Shown here in pieces: positions 1 through 8,052 of a DNA stretch of 25,962 nt. The stretch comes from Rhizobium sp. (lineage in GTDB: Bacteria > Pseudomonadota > Alphaproteobacteria > Rhizobiales > Rhizobiaceae): the NCBI GenBank assembly GCA_003501385.1, contig DNPN01000159.1, forward strand, positions 1 through 25,962, read 5' to 3'. The position numbers and the translations under genes were made by a program. Every line of letters begins with the position of its first letter. Position 1 is the stretch's first letter. A model generated the notes under the pieces. The model saw only the letters and a program-made list of their open reading frames with translations. It was not told the origin of the DNA and did no database searches.

Positions 1-278
1 TCCTGCATCAGCACGCGGGCCGGGCGGTAAGCGATTTCATTGCCAGCGGTGCCCTTGTCAACGAGCCAGGCAGCAACGTTTTCAATGTCGGCCTTGGTGA
101 CGGAGCGGCCGTCTTCGTTGCGCAGCAGGTTTTCCAGCAGCACCTTCATGGAGTAAGGCAGCTTGGAAACACCAGCAAGACCGTTCGCTTCGGCCTTCGG
201 GATACTGTAGTAGACATAATCCTTACCGTCGACGGAAAGCGTCGACCGGCAATTGAAACTGTCAAGTGACTTGGACAA
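1..278 (-). CDS. acnA: Aconitate hydratase AcnA, N-terminal part (runs off the window)
   Basis: The first 92 codons of aconitase, the TCA-cycle enzyme that interconverts citrate and isocitrate through a [4Fe-4S] cluster. The translation begins MSKSLDSFNCRSTLSVDGKD and continues through a segment reading LPYSMKVLLENLLRNEDG, then ends ...NEIAYRPARVLMQD at the window edge. These are the hallmark N-terminal stretches of the AcnA/IRP-type aconitases of rhizobia. The cluster cysteines and the rest of the protein lie outside the window. The start codon is TTG at 278; no in-frame ATG precedes the conserved N-terminus, and a weak G-rich ribosome site (GGGG) sits about 8 bases upstream. The gene is divergent from ccmA. 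Family call is secure; the TTG start is inferred from N-terminal similarity. Confidence 0.93.
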   Translation of the reverse strand, partial: MSKSLDSFNCRSTLSVDGKDYVYYSIPKAEANGLAGVSKLPYSMKVLLENLLRNEDGRSVTKADIENVAAWLVDKGTAGNEIAYRPARVLMQ

Positions 279-553
279 GGTAGAACCCCGCTGAATACTG
301 ATAGCCAACACATACGTGCGGACGCCCATGCACTTCTTGCACATCAGGATGCGGGTACGACCATTTCCGCTGTCCGCCCGTGAAAATCGCTTTTTTGCAA
401 AATTCAAGTTCGGCTCTAGGATGATGGACACGCCGGTCGCTGGCGTGGTTGCAGGTCTTATAGATAATTTCCAAGAACTGTTCCAGAGTGTAGAACAGCC
501 AAATGGCACAATTTTTTGAAGGCACTGTTGCTTTGCTAAACAAGAGGAAAACG
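279..553. promoter_or_regulatory. Divergent intergenic region between acnA and ccmA
   Basis: This 275-bp stretch separates two divergently read genes, so it must hold promoters for both. Short open frames cross it on both strands, but none resembles a protein. A small hairpin, CACGCC / GGCGTG with a 7-base loop, lies at 429-447. An AT-rich stretch at about 458-470 (TTATAGATAAT) is a possible -10 region for one direction, without a convincing -35 partner. The last bases carry the ccmA ribosome site AGAGGA. I assign no specific promoter. Confidence 0.4.
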
Positions 554-1198
554 ATGCGGTTGAAAGCAGAGAATTTGTCGGCAAAACGCGGCGAAGACCT
601 GCTGTTTCGCGATATATCCTTTGGTCTAACAAGTGGCGACGCACTGGTGCTGACAGGGCGAAACGGCTCTGGAAAATCCACCTTGCTGCGGGTCATCGCT
701 GGCTTCATTCGCCCGGAGCGGGGCAGCACAACCTTCGAATCGGTGAGCGGCGAATCACGCACCGTGCGCGAGGCCAGCCACTATCTTGGCCACCGCAATG
801 GCATGAAGGCCGAGCTGAGCGTGCGCGAGAACTTGGATTTCTGGAAAGAGTTTCTGGGCGATTTCGAGGGTGGCCACGGGCTGGATGTGGATGAGGCCGC
901 AGACAGGATTGGCCTTTCCAGCATCACCCACCTGCCTTACGGCTATCTCTCTGCTGGCCAGCAGCGCCGCTTTGCAATGGCGCGTCTGCTGGTGGCCTAT
1001 CGACCCGTGTGGATTCTGGATGAACCCACAGCCGCGCTGGATGCCAAAGCGGAAGCAATGTTTTCCAAGATGATTGGCAAGCATCTGTCAGATGGCGGCA
1101 TGGTGCTGGCGGCAACCCATCAGCCTTTGGGGTTGGAGGGTGTACAGCAGCTGGAAATGCGCGGGTTTGAGTTCGATGATCTGGAGGAGATGGTGTGA
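554..1198 (+). CDS. ccmA: Haem exporter ATP-binding protein CcmA
   Basis: ATPase of the CcmABCD complex, which drives release of haem-loaded CcmE during system I cytochrome c maturation at the inner membrane. The 214-residue protein has Walker A GRNGSGKST at about 35-43, the ABC signature LSAGQQ at about 132-137, Walker B VWILDEPTA at about 152-160 and the switch histidine in ATHQ at about 189. Length matches the family (about 205-215). I start at ATG 554 because AGAGGA lies 7 bases upstream and the family begins here; a frame-open ATG at 503 would add 17 unrelated residues. First gene of the ccm cluster. In many relatives ccmB follows almost directly; here a repeat element of about 200 bases intervenes. 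Very sure. Confidence 0.96.
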   Translation: MRLKAENLSAKRGEDLLFRDISFGLTSGDALVLTGRNGSGKSTLLRVIAGFIRPERGSTTFESVSGESRTVREASHYLGHRNGMKAELSVRENLDFWKEFLGDFEGGHGLDVDEAADRIGLSSITHLPYGYLSAGQQRRFAMARLLVAYRPVWILDEPTAALDAKAEAMFSKMIGKHLSDGGMVLAATHQPLGLEGVQQLEMRGFEFDDLEEMV

Positions 1199-1231
1199 TG
1201 ATGGGCTATCCGGCGTCCGTGGGTGACGCTT

Positions 1232-1384
1232 ACCCCTCCCCAACCCCTCCCCACAAGGAGGAGGGGCTTAACCCGTTGACGCCTTTTGTTTCATCAACAA
1301 AGGCTTCTCCTCAGCACGACTTTCAAAAGAGAATTCAAACAGCACGGCACCCCAACCCCTTGTGGGGAGGGGTTGGGGAGGGGT
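1232..1384. repeat. Inverted-repeat element with G-quadruplex-capable arms between ccmA and ccmB
   Basis: Two arms of 27 bases, 1232-1258 and 1358-1384, are exact reverse complements separated by 99 bases. Each arm is itself a doubled C-rich (or G-rich) unit: CCCCTCCCC-AA-CCCCTCCCC on the left. On the plus strand the right arm reads GGGGAGGGGTTGGGGAGGGG (1364-1383), four runs of four G with loops of 1, 2 and 1 base. This is a textbook intramolecular G-quadruplex pattern; the left arm has the same pattern on the minus strand (1233-1252). Inside lies a second imperfect hairpin: 1281-1290 pairs with 1296-1304 with one bulged T. There is no coding potential. It resembles a dispersed intergenic palindromic element (MITE/REP-like), but only this copy is visible. 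Confidence 0.85.
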
Positions 1385-1412
1385 CTTCACGCCCGCACTC
1401 AAGGCAAGCCGC

Positions 1413-2072
1413 ATGACCGCCCTGTTCCTGCGCGATCTCAAACTGTCCATGCGCGCTGGCGGCGGCGCATTGCTTGGCGTTCTCTTCTTCCTCACCGTCG
1501 TTGCCGTGATCCCCTTCGGCGTCGGGCCGGATATGAACCTGCTCGCCCGCATTGGTCCCGCCATTGTCTGGATTGGCGCGCTGCTCGCGGCATTGCTGGG
1601 GCTGGACCGGCTGTTTCAGGCGGACCGAGACGATGGATCGCTTGATCTGCTGCTGATGCAAGAAACACCATTGGTGCTCACCATCTTCATCAAATGCCTC
1701 GCCCATTGGACCGCCACAAGCCTGCCGCTGGTGATTGCCTCGCCGCTGATGGGCCTGTTTATGAATATGAACGAAACCGCCATTGGTGCCGTGATGCTGA
1801 CATTGCTGGTTGGCACGCCTGCCATCACCTTCATTGGCGCGGCGGGTGCGGCGGTGGCCGTGGCCCTTCCCCGTGGCGGCTTGCTGGTGTCGATTCTGGT
1901 GTTGCCGCTCTCCATTCCGGTGCTGATTTTTGGCGTGAGCGCCTCTTATGCAGCGGTGGAAGATCCGGCACCGTTTCTGCCGCCGTTTCTGTTTTTGATG
2001 GCGCTCACCCTGTTTTTTGCGGTGATTGGCCCACTGGCCGCAGCATTGGCGCTGCGAAACACCGCCGATTGA
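1413..2072 (+). CDS. ccmB: Haem exporter permease CcmB
   Basis: Membrane subunit of the CcmABCD haem-handling transporter in cytochrome c maturation. The 219-residue protein opens MTALFLRDLKLSMRAGGG and has about six hydrophobic segments. The conserved CcmB stretch reading LFQADRDDGSLDLLLMQETP follows the second segment at about 68-87. Length equals the family norm (about 220). I start at ATG 1413 with a weak AAGG site 8 bases upstream; the frame is open back to 1362, but that stretch is the G-rich repeat arm and encodes a Gly/Trp-rich run with no family match. The gene ends with TGA at 2070-2072; 109 bases separate it from ccmC. Confidence 0.95.
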   Translation: MTALFLRDLKLSMRAGGGALLGVLFFLTVVAVIPFGVGPDMNLLARIGPAIVWIGALLAALLGLDRLFQADRDDGSLDLLLMQETPLVLTIFIKCLAHWTATSLPLVIASPLMGLFMNMNETAIGAVMLTLLVGTPAITFIGAAGAAVAVALPRGGLLVSILVLPLSIPVLIFGVSASYAAVEDPAPFLPPFLFLMALTLFFAVIGPLAAALALRNTAD

Positions 2073-2181
2073 CCGGAGCTCGCCAAGCCGTCAAGATCAA
2101 CTCCGCGATAGTGCGAAGCAATAGCTACCTTGAATTGCAAAATCCAATTGCTGCAACACCGAACTCACGATAAAAGGCCTT

Positions 2182-2946
2182 ATGAGCGAAACAAGCCTTG
2201 CCATCAGCAAATTCACCGACCTCGCCAACCCCACACGGTTTCTGGCGCTGGTGCGCATTGTGCTTCCCTGGATGGCGGGCATCACCGCCATTCTGTTTGC
2301 CGTGGGGCTGTACCTCAGCTTCACATCTGAGAGCGATTATCAGCAGGGCGACACGGTGCGGATCATGTATATCCATGTGCCTGCCGCGTGGTTATCGATG
2401 ATGTGCTACAGCGTCATGGCCGTCTCCGCCGTTGGCACGCTGGTCTGGCGGCATCCGCTGGCCGATGTGGCCCACAAGGCCGCCGCCCCGATTGGCGCTG
2501 CCTTCACCCTGATTGCCCTTGTGACTGGCTCCCTCTGGGGCAGGCCCATGTGGGGCACATGGTGGGTGTGGGATGCGCGGCTGACCTCGGTTTTCGTGTT
2601 GTTTTTGATGTATCTAGGGCTGATTGCGCTCAACCGCGCCATGGATGACCCTTCCAAGGCTGCCCGCGTCAGTGCTGTTTTGATACTGGTGGGTTTCGTC
2701 AATATTCCCATCATCAAATTCTCGGTGGAATGGTGGAACACGCTGCATCAGCCCGCCAGCATCATGCGCATGGGTGGCTCGGCGATTGACCCGGCCTTTC
2801 TCAAGCCGTTGCTGATCATGGCAATTGCCTCGACACTGCTGTTTTTCACCCTGCACATGACCGCCATGCGCAATGAAATCTGGCGACGCCGCATTGCCGC
2901 CCAGCGCCGACTTGCCGCCCGAAGAGCGGGACAGGATGACCCATGA
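2182..2946 (+). CDS. ccmC: Haem-binding membrane protein CcmC
   Basis: CcmC binds haem at the outer face of the inner membrane and passes it to CcmE. The 254-residue protein has six predicted membrane segments. The tryptophan-rich WWD signature, reading MWGTWWVWDARLTS, is at about 123-136. Two periplasmic histidines expected to ligate haem are visible in IHVPAAW (about H64) and LHQPAS (about H189). Start is ATG 2182, with AAAGG a few bases upstream. Its stop codon overlaps the ccmD start (ATGA, 2943-2946), which implies translational coupling. ccmE, ccmF and ccmH are not in the window; in rhizobia they are usually in a separate cycHJKL cluster. Confidence 0.96.
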   Translation: MSETSLAISKFTDLANPTRFLALVRIVLPWMAGITAILFAVGLYLSFTSESDYQQGDTVRIMYIHVPAAWLSMMCYSVMAVSAVGTLVWRHPLADVAHKAAAPIGAAFTLIALVTGSLWGRPMWGTWWVWDARLTSVFVLFLMYLGLIALNRAMDDPSKAARVSAVLILVGFVNIPIIKFSVEWWNTLHQPASIMRMGGSAIDPAFLKPLLIMAIASTLLFFTLHMTAMRNEIWRRRIAAQRRLAARRAGQDDP

Positions 2947-3113
2947 GCCATTACGCTTTTTACATCAACACATCCTATGGGGCCGCAGGCCTGATTGTCC
3001 TCTGTCTCATCGCCTGGGTATTTCTGGATGGCCGGGCACGACAAAAAGACATGAAAGCGCTCGAAGCCTCCGGCATTCGCCGCCGCTCAAAGCTTGATAA
3101 GACGACCGCATGA
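2943..3113 (+). CDS. ccmD: Small haem exporter subunit CcmD
   Basis: A 56-residue protein beginning MSHYAFYINTSYGAAGLIVL. It has one hydrophobic membrane segment (about residues 13-29), followed by a basic tail containing GRARQKDMKALEASGIRRRS. The aromatic start, single helix and conserved arginine-rich 'DGRARQ..L..LE..GIRRRS' pattern are characteristic of CcmD, which stabilises the CcmA-CcmB-CcmC-CcmE complex. It overlaps ccmC by four bases at its start (ATGA 2943-2946) and ccmG by four bases at its end (ATGA 3110-3113). It is small enough to be missed by length-filtered gene calls. Confidence 0.92.
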   Translation: MSHYAFYINTSYGAAGLIVLCLIAWVFLDGRARQKDMKALEASGIRRRSKLDKTTA

Positions 3114-3709
3114 GTGAGAACAGCCTACCAGAACCGCGCAAAAGTGGCCTATCACGCTACGGTTTCGCGGCCATTCCGCTTGTGGTGTTTGCCGCCATTG
3201 CAGGCATTGCCGGAAAAATGCTCTATGATCAGGATGTTAACGGCAAGAATATCAGCGATATTCCCTCGGCGCTGATTGGCACCAAAGCCCCCTCACTGGC
3301 CCTGCCGCCGCTTGAGGGTGCAAATCTGCCAGCGCTGACCACTTCCGCCATTTCCGGCAAACTCACGCTGGTCAATGTTTTCGCCTCATGGTGCGTGCCG
3401 TGTCGCGATGAGCATCCGCTTTTGAAGCAATTGAGCAAAGACCCACGCATCCAGATCGTTGCCATCAATTACAAGGACAAGAGCGATAACGCGCTGCGCT
3501 TCCTTGGCGAACTGGGCAATCCCTACAAGGCCATCGGCATCGACCCCAACGGCAAGGCCGCGATTGACTGGGGCGTTTACGGCATCCCGGAAAGCTATCT
3601 CGTCGCCCCGGATGGCACAATTGTTTACAAGCGCGTTGGGCCGTTTGATGCCCAATCGATTGAGCAAGGCCTGTTTCCGGCGATAGACAAAGTGCTAGCG
3701 AAGAAGTAG
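3110..3709 (+). CDS. ccmG: Thiol:disulfide interchange protein CcmG/DsbE
   Basis: Membrane-anchored periplasmic thioredoxin-like protein that keeps apocytochrome c haem-binding cysteines reduced. The 199-residue protein has an N-terminal membrane anchor (about 19-36) and then a thioredoxin/AhpC fold. The active site FASWCVPCRDEHP places Cys95 and Cys98. The family's cis-proline region reads GVYGIPESYL (Pro160), and the common DPNGKAAIDWGVYG stretch precedes it. Start ATG 3110 overlaps the ccmD stop. It ends 29 bases before the convergent yciB stop with no obvious terminator between them. Called cycY in some rhizobial literature. Confidence 0.95.
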   Translation: MSENSLPEPRKSGLSRYGFAAIPLVVFAAIAGIAGKMLYDQDVNGKNISDIPSALIGTKAPSLALPPLEGANLPALTTSAISGKLTLVNVFASWCVPCRDEHPLLKQLSKDPRIQIVAINYKDKSDNALRFLGELGNPYKAIGIDPNGKAAIDWGVYGIPESYLVAPDGTIVYKRVGPFDAQSIEQGLFPAIDKVLAKK

Positions 3710-3738
3710 CGCTCAGATTGATGAGAGCAACAACTTCG

Positions 3739-4389
3739 TCACTGAGTGCCCTCATCCGCCTTGTTATCCAGCGAATGTTTCATGATCAATGGCATCTGCG
3801 CCAGCGTGAAGATGATGGTGATGGGCATGGTGCCCCAAACCTTGAAATTCACCCAGACGGCATCGGAAAAATTACGCCACACACCTTCGTTCAACACCGC
3901 GAGAAACAAAAAGAAAATGCCCCAACGCAGGGTGAGCTTTCTCCAGCCCTCGTCATCCAGCTGAAAAGCGGCGTTGAACACATAGCCGAGCAATGACCGA
4001 CCAAACAACAGGCCACCCAGCAGCACCACGCCAAACAGCGCGTTTACAATGGTGGGCTTCATCTTGATAAAAGTTTCATCCTGAAGCCAGATGGAGAGGG
4101 AGCCAAAAATCACCACCACAATGCCAGACACAAACGGCATGATCGGCAGGTGCTTGAACACAATTTTCGAGACAATCAGCGACAGCACGGTGGCCGCCAT
4201 AAACAGCGCCGTGGCAATGAACAATGGCCCACCAATAGCGGTCAGCGCCGGAAATTGCTTGGCCAACCACTCGGCCCGCAGATTGCCGAAGAAAAACACC
4301 AGCAATGGCCCAAGCTCCAACACCATTTTAAGCATGGGATTGTGCTTCTCAGTTTCGGTGGGCTGTTGATTGGGCTGGTTCACGGTCAT
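3739..4389 (-). CDS. yciB: Inner membrane septation-family protein YciB (IspZ)
   Basis: A 216-residue polytopic protein of the YciB/intracellular septation protein A family, linked to envelope synthesis and septation; its biochemical role is not settled. The N-terminus contains the conserved LELGPLLVFFFGN stretch, followed by several hydrophobic helices. The later conserved segment reads GWRKLTLRWGIFFLFLAVLNE, then VWRNFSDAVWVNFKVWG, both typical of the family. I choose ATG 4389 over the adjoining GTG at 4392. It lies 58 bases downstream of ftsY on the same strand and is convergent with ccmG. The C-terminus is short and charged (DNKADEGTQ). Confidence 0.93.
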   Translation of the reverse strand: MTVNQPNQQPTETEKHNPMLKMVLELGPLLVFFFGNLRAEWLAKQFPALTAIGGPLFIATALFMAATVLSLIVSKIVFKHLPIMPFVSGIVVVIFGSLSIWLQDETFIKMKPTIVNALFGVVLLGGLLFGRSLLGYVFNAAFQLDDEGWRKLTLRWGIFFLFLAVLNEGVWRNFSDAVWVNFKVWGTMPITIIFTLAQMPLIMKHSLDNKADEGTQ

Positions 4390-4447
4390 CACACTCTAAT
4401 GGTTATTGGTTTTAAACTGTCTTATCGAACATTGCGTCGATTTAGGG

Positions 4448-5776
4448 TCAGGAATTAACACCCGCAATGGCCCGGGCAAAATCTTCGGCTTCAAACGGCT
4501 CCAGATCATCCACGCCCTCGCCAACGCCAATGAAATAGACCGGCAATTTATGCCTGGCGGCAATGGCCACCAGAATACCGCCGCGGGCTGTGCCATCCAG
4601 CTTGGTCATCACCAAACCATTGACGCCTGCTATATTGCGGAAAATTTCCACCTGATTCATAGCGTTCTGGCCCGTGGTGGCATCCAGCGTTTGCAAAACG
4701 GTGTGGGGCGCGTCGGGATCAAGCTTGCCCAACACGCGGACAATTTTTTCGAGTTCAGCCATCAACTCGGTCTTGTTTTGCAAACGGCCTGCGGTGTCGA
4801 TGATCAGCACGTCGGATTTTTCCGCCCGCGCCTTTTCAAACGCATCATAGGCCAAGCCCGCCGCGTCAGCTCCAAGTTTTGTGCCAATAAAGCCGGAACC
4901 TGTGCGATCAGCCCAGATTTTCAATTGCTCGATTGCAGCGGCGCGAAACGTATCGCCTGCGGCCAGCATTACTTTCAGGCCAGAGCCAGAGAGTTTTGCG
5001 GCCAGCTTGCCAATGGTGGTGGTTTTACCTGTGCCATTGACGCCAACCACCAGAATAACATGGGGCTTGTGGTTCAAATCCAGCGCCAGCGGCTTGGCCA
5101 CCGGCTTCAAAACCTTGACGATTTCCGAAGCCATGATGCGGGTGACATCCTCGCCCGTCACATCCTTACCATACCGTTCGCTGGACAGCGCACCCGTCAC
5201 CCGCATGGCGGTTTCCACGCCAAGGTCTGCCTGAATCAGCAGATCTTCCAGCTCTTCCAGCGTGTCATCATCCAGCTTGCGCTTGGTAAACAGGGCCGCA
5301 ATCTGCCCTGTGAGCTGCGAGGAGGTGCGAAACAGGCCCGCCTTCAGGCGCTGGAACCAGCTAAGTTTTTCCTGCGGCGCTTCCGGCTCTGGCTCTACGG
5401 CAACAGAGGTGGAAAAGCCCTTGGGCAAGACAATGTCTGTGGGAGGTTCACTCACCAATTGATCAAAGGAGAGCGGCTCAGACGCCGCATCATCCTCGGC
5501 AACCTCGTCCGCTTCTAACAGTGAAAGCGGCACAAGCGCGAGATCATCCTCTTCCGCTTCAATGGATGCTCCATCGCTGGAAGGACCACCCGCCGTATCC
5601 ATCTCTTCTGGCAACACCGGATCGGCAGCCACTGGCAAATCGGGCGTGCGCTGCTTGGGCAGGCTCGCTTCCGCCACGGCTTCGCGTTCTTCCGCTGTCA
5701 ATTCCTCCACAACAACGGCGTCAGTGGATTTTTCTGAGCTGAAGGTGAAGACTTTTTTGAAGAAGCCGATGGCCAT
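4448..5776 (-). CDS. ftsY: Signal recognition particle receptor FtsY
   Basis: SRP receptor GTPase that docks Ffh-bound ribosomes at the membrane. The 442-residue protein has an N-terminal amphipathic start (MAIGFFKKVFTF) and an acidic A domain (about 20-135, rich in Glu, Asp, Ala, Pro). The NG domain starts near LSWFQRLKAGL at about 138. GTPase motifs are GVNGTGKTTT (about 245-254), DTFRAAA (about 275), DTAGR (about 327-331) and TKLDGTARGG (about 391-400). I start at ATG 5776, because rhizobial FtsY begins MA(I/L)GF and the 17 extra codons upstream overlap mtaB. It lies 22 bases after mtaB and probably belongs to the same transcript. Its partner Ffh is encoded nearby at 9387. Confidence 0.96.
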   Translation of the reverse strand: MAIGFFKKVFTFSSEKSTDAVVVEELTAEEREAVAEASLPKQRTPDLPVAADPVLPEEMDTAGGPSSDGASIEAEEDDLALVPLSLLEADEVAEDDAASEPLSFDQLVSEPPTDIVLPKGFSTSVAVEPEPEAPQEKLSWFQRLKAGLFRTSSQLTGQIAALFTKRKLDDDTLEELEDLLIQADLGVETAMRVTGALSSERYGKDVTGEDVTRIMASEIVKVLKPVAKPLALDLNHKPHVILVVGVNGTGKTTTIGKLAAKLSGSGLKVMLAAGDTFRAAAIEQLKIWADRTGSGFIGTKLGADAAGLAYDAFEKARAEKSDVLIIDTAGRLQNKTELMAELEKIVRVLGKLDPDAPHTVLQTLDATTGQNAMNQVEIFRNIAGVNGLVMTKLDGTARGGILVAIAARHKLPVYFIGVGEGVDDLEPFEAEDFARAIAGVNS

Positions 5777-5798
5777 GGGTGTCTTGCTTTTCTCTGGG

Positions 5799-7073
5799 TC
5801 AGGCCGCAACAGGACTTGCGGATTCAAGGATCAGGTTCCGGCCATTGTGACCGGCAATGCGGGCCTCGACAAGCGCTCCGGGCTGATAACCCGGCACCGC
5901 CACGAGGGTGAAGTCTTCGCTATGAGCCATTTCATTGCGCTCCACCAGGAGCTTTTGGCGTGTTCCCACCAAACTCTCCAGATGGTTGCTATGCAGCTTT
6001 TCAGCCACCGCCCGCAAGCTTGCTGCCCGCTGCTTAACCACGCCCCGGTCCAGCTGCGGCATTTTTGCAGCCGGTGTGCTAGGGCGCGGGCTGTAGGGAA
6101 AAACATGCAAATGCGCAATGCCGATCTCTTCCGCCAGCCGTGCAGAATTGGCTGCCATCTCTTCAGTCTCGGTGGGAAAGCCCGCAATCATATCCGCGCC
6201 AAAGCTGAAATCGGGCCTAAGCGAACGAACCTGCTTGGCAAAAGCCAGCGCATCTGCACTCGAATGCCGCCGCTTCATCCGCTTCAAGATCATATCATCG
6301 CCATGCTGCAAAGACAGATGCAGATGCGGCATGAAGCGCGGCTCATCGGCAATCAAATCGAAAAGATGGGAATCCACCTCAATACTGTCGATGGAGGATA
6401 ACCTTAGCCGGGTAATTTCCGGCACTTGCTTCAACAAGGTCTTGGCCAAAAGCCCAAGCGTCGGGTTTCCCGGCAGGTCTGCGCCATAGCTGGTGGCATC
6501 CACGCCTGTCAGCACCACTTCAATATAGCCGCTTTCCACGAGCTTTCGGGCCTGCTCCACCACCGCCCCCATGGGGACGGAGCGGGAATTGCCACGCCCG
6601 AACGGAATGATGCAAAAGGTGCAGCGATGATCACAGCCATTCTGTACCTGCAAAAAGCCGCGCACATGGCCATCAATATGGGCCACCATTTGCGGCGCGG
6701 TTTCCGTCACGCTCATGATGTCGTTGACGCGCAGCTTTTCCTCGGCATCAACGCCGAAATCCGGAAGGGCGCGATAGTGTTCGGCCTTGAGCTTTTCCTC
6801 ATTGCCCAGCACCATATCCACTTCAGCCATGGCGGCAAAGCCCGCAGCATCCGTCTGGGCCGCACAGCCCGTCACGATAATTCGCGCTTCAGGATTTTCC
6901 CGCCGCGCCCGGCGAATGGCTTGCCGCGCTTGCCGCACCGCCTCGCCCGTGACCGCACAGGTGTTGACCAGAATGGCATTGTTCAAGCCAGCTTTAGCCG
7001 CCTCGGCCTTCATCACTTCCGATTCATAGGTGTTGAGACGACAGCCGAAGGTGATGACATCAATGCCGCTCAC
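5799..7073 (-). CDS. mtaB: tRNA (t6A37) methylthiotransferase MtaB
   Basis: Radical-SAM methylthiotransferase that converts t6A to ms2t6A at position 37 of ANN-decoding tRNAs. The 424-residue protein has the N-terminal UPF0004 domain with cluster cysteines at about C11, C39 and C70 (GCRLN, NTCAVT, TGCAAQ). The radical-SAM CxxxCxxC motif is in NGCDHRCTFCIIPFGRG (about C147, C151, C154). The C-terminal third contains the conserved HVFPYSPRPSTPA stretch, and a TRAM-like tail follows. It matches MtaB rather than MiaB by length and by the HRCTFCIIP wording. The start codon is GTG at 7073, overlapping the dapF stop as GTGA (7070-7073), so translation is probably coupled. Confidence 0.93.
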   Translation of the reverse strand: MSGIDVITFGCRLNTYESEVMKAEAAKAGLNNAILVNTCAVTGEAVRQARQAIRRARRENPEARIIVTGCAAQTDAAGFAAMAEVDMVLGNEEKLKAEHYRALPDFGVDAEEKLRVNDIMSVTETAPQMVAHIDGHVRGFLQVQNGCDHRCTFCIIPFGRGNSRSVPMGAVVEQARKLVESGYIEVVLTGVDATSYGADLPGNPTLGLLAKTLLKQVPEITRLRLSSIDSIEVDSHLFDLIADEPRFMPHLHLSLQHGDDMILKRMKRRHSSADALAFAKQVRSLRPDFSFGADMIAGFPTETEEMAANSARLAEEIGIAHLHVFPYSPRPSTPAAKMPQLDRGVVKQRAASLRAVAEKLHSNHLESLVGTRQKLLVERNEMAHSEDFTLVAVPGYQPGALVEARIAGHNGRNLILESASPVAA

Positions 7074-7981
7074 GAGCCTGATGCCTCGCTCAATTGCTCA
7101 TCGCCGCGCTGCCAAGCACCCGTTTCCGGGTCCAGCTGGCCGGACCACTCCCATTCCGCCCCCCCGGTCATGATCACATGGTTGTCGCGCTCGCGCCACT
7201 CAATGGTCAGGGCTTGTTGATTGGGGCTGGAGGCCACCGTGATCACCACCTTGCGCTCCGTGCGCCCGGTGCGGGCACCCGATACGCCCACTGAGCAGGC
7301 CGCAGAGCCACAGGCCAGCGTCAACCCTGCCCCACGCTCCCAGGTGCGGGTGGTCATGGTGGATTTCGATGTCACCTGCGCCAGAGTGATATTGGCTTTT
7401 TCGGGAAACATTGGGTGATTTTCCAAAAGTGGCCCAAACCGCTCCAGATCATAGCTCATCGGATCACGATCCACCCAGAAGATCGCATGGGGATTGCCCA
7501 TGGACATCGCCGATGGTGAATGCAAAATCGGCGCATCAATCGGCCCGATCTGCAATTCAATCCGGCTGGTGTCATGAAATTCTTCCGAGAGCGGAATTTT
7601 GTTCCACTCAAACACCGGAAGGCCCATATCCACCGAGATCGTACCATCTTCATGCTCAACGGCATTGAGAATGCCAGCCAGCGTCTGGAAGGTGAAAGCT
7701 TTCAAGCCCGTCTCTGCCGACAATGCCTGCACCACGCAGCGGGTGCCATTGCCGCAGGCCTGCGCCCGCGTGCCATCGCAGTTGATAATATCTATATAGG
7801 CAAAGGTGCCATCCAGTTTCGGATCATGGATCGCCATGATCTGATCGAAATTGGTTGCCGGATCTTGGGCCAGCGCAATCGCGGCTTCCGGCGTCACGGG
7901 TTTGGTTTGGCCGCGCATGTCAACAACCAGAATCTTGTTTCCAAGTCCGTTCATCTTTGCAAATTCGACCAAATTGCCCAT
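7070..7981 (-). CDS. dapF: Diaminopimelate epimerase DapF
   Basis: Converts LL- to meso-diaminopimelate for lysine and peptidoglycan synthesis. The 303-residue protein begins MGNLVEFAKMNGLGNKILVV. The two catalytic cysteines sit in QACGNGTRC (about C76) and TLACGSAAC (about C224), with the expected NxDGTxAQ and MGNPHAIFWV stretches. I place the start at ATG 7981. GTG 7990 is in frame and possible, but the GGAG that would serve as the ribosome site lies between the two, close to ATG 7981. Slightly longer than the E. coli enzyme (274), normal for rhizobia. The C-terminus beyond about 280 is an extra low-complexity tail. Its stop overlaps the mtaB start. Confidence 0.95.
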   Translation of the reverse strand: MGNLVEFAKMNGLGNKILVVDMRGQTKPVTPEAAIALAQDPATNFDQIMAIHDPKLDGTFAYIDIINCDGTRAQACGNGTRCVVQALSAETGLKAFTFQTLAGILNAVEHEDGTISVDMGLPVFEWNKIPLSEEFHDTSRIELQIGPIDAPILHSPSAMSMGNPHAIFWVDRDPMSYDLERFGPLLENHPMFPEKANITLAQVTSKSTMTTRTWERGAGLTLACGSAACSVGVSGARTGRTERKVVITVASSPNQQALTIEWRERDNHVIMTGGAEWEWSGQLDPETGAWQRGDEQLSEASGS

Positions 7982-8052
7982 CGGCTCCACTTTCTTAGCG
8001 CGTTTCAGCGCTATATGGCGGAATTCAACCAGAATTACCAGTCTTTGCTACT

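Noticed and set aside
4406..5518. A 370-codon open frame antisense to ftsY
   Set aside because: ftsY on the other strand carries all GTPase motifs in the expected order; the antisense product has no recognisable domain, and long antisense frames are common opposite GC-rich genes.
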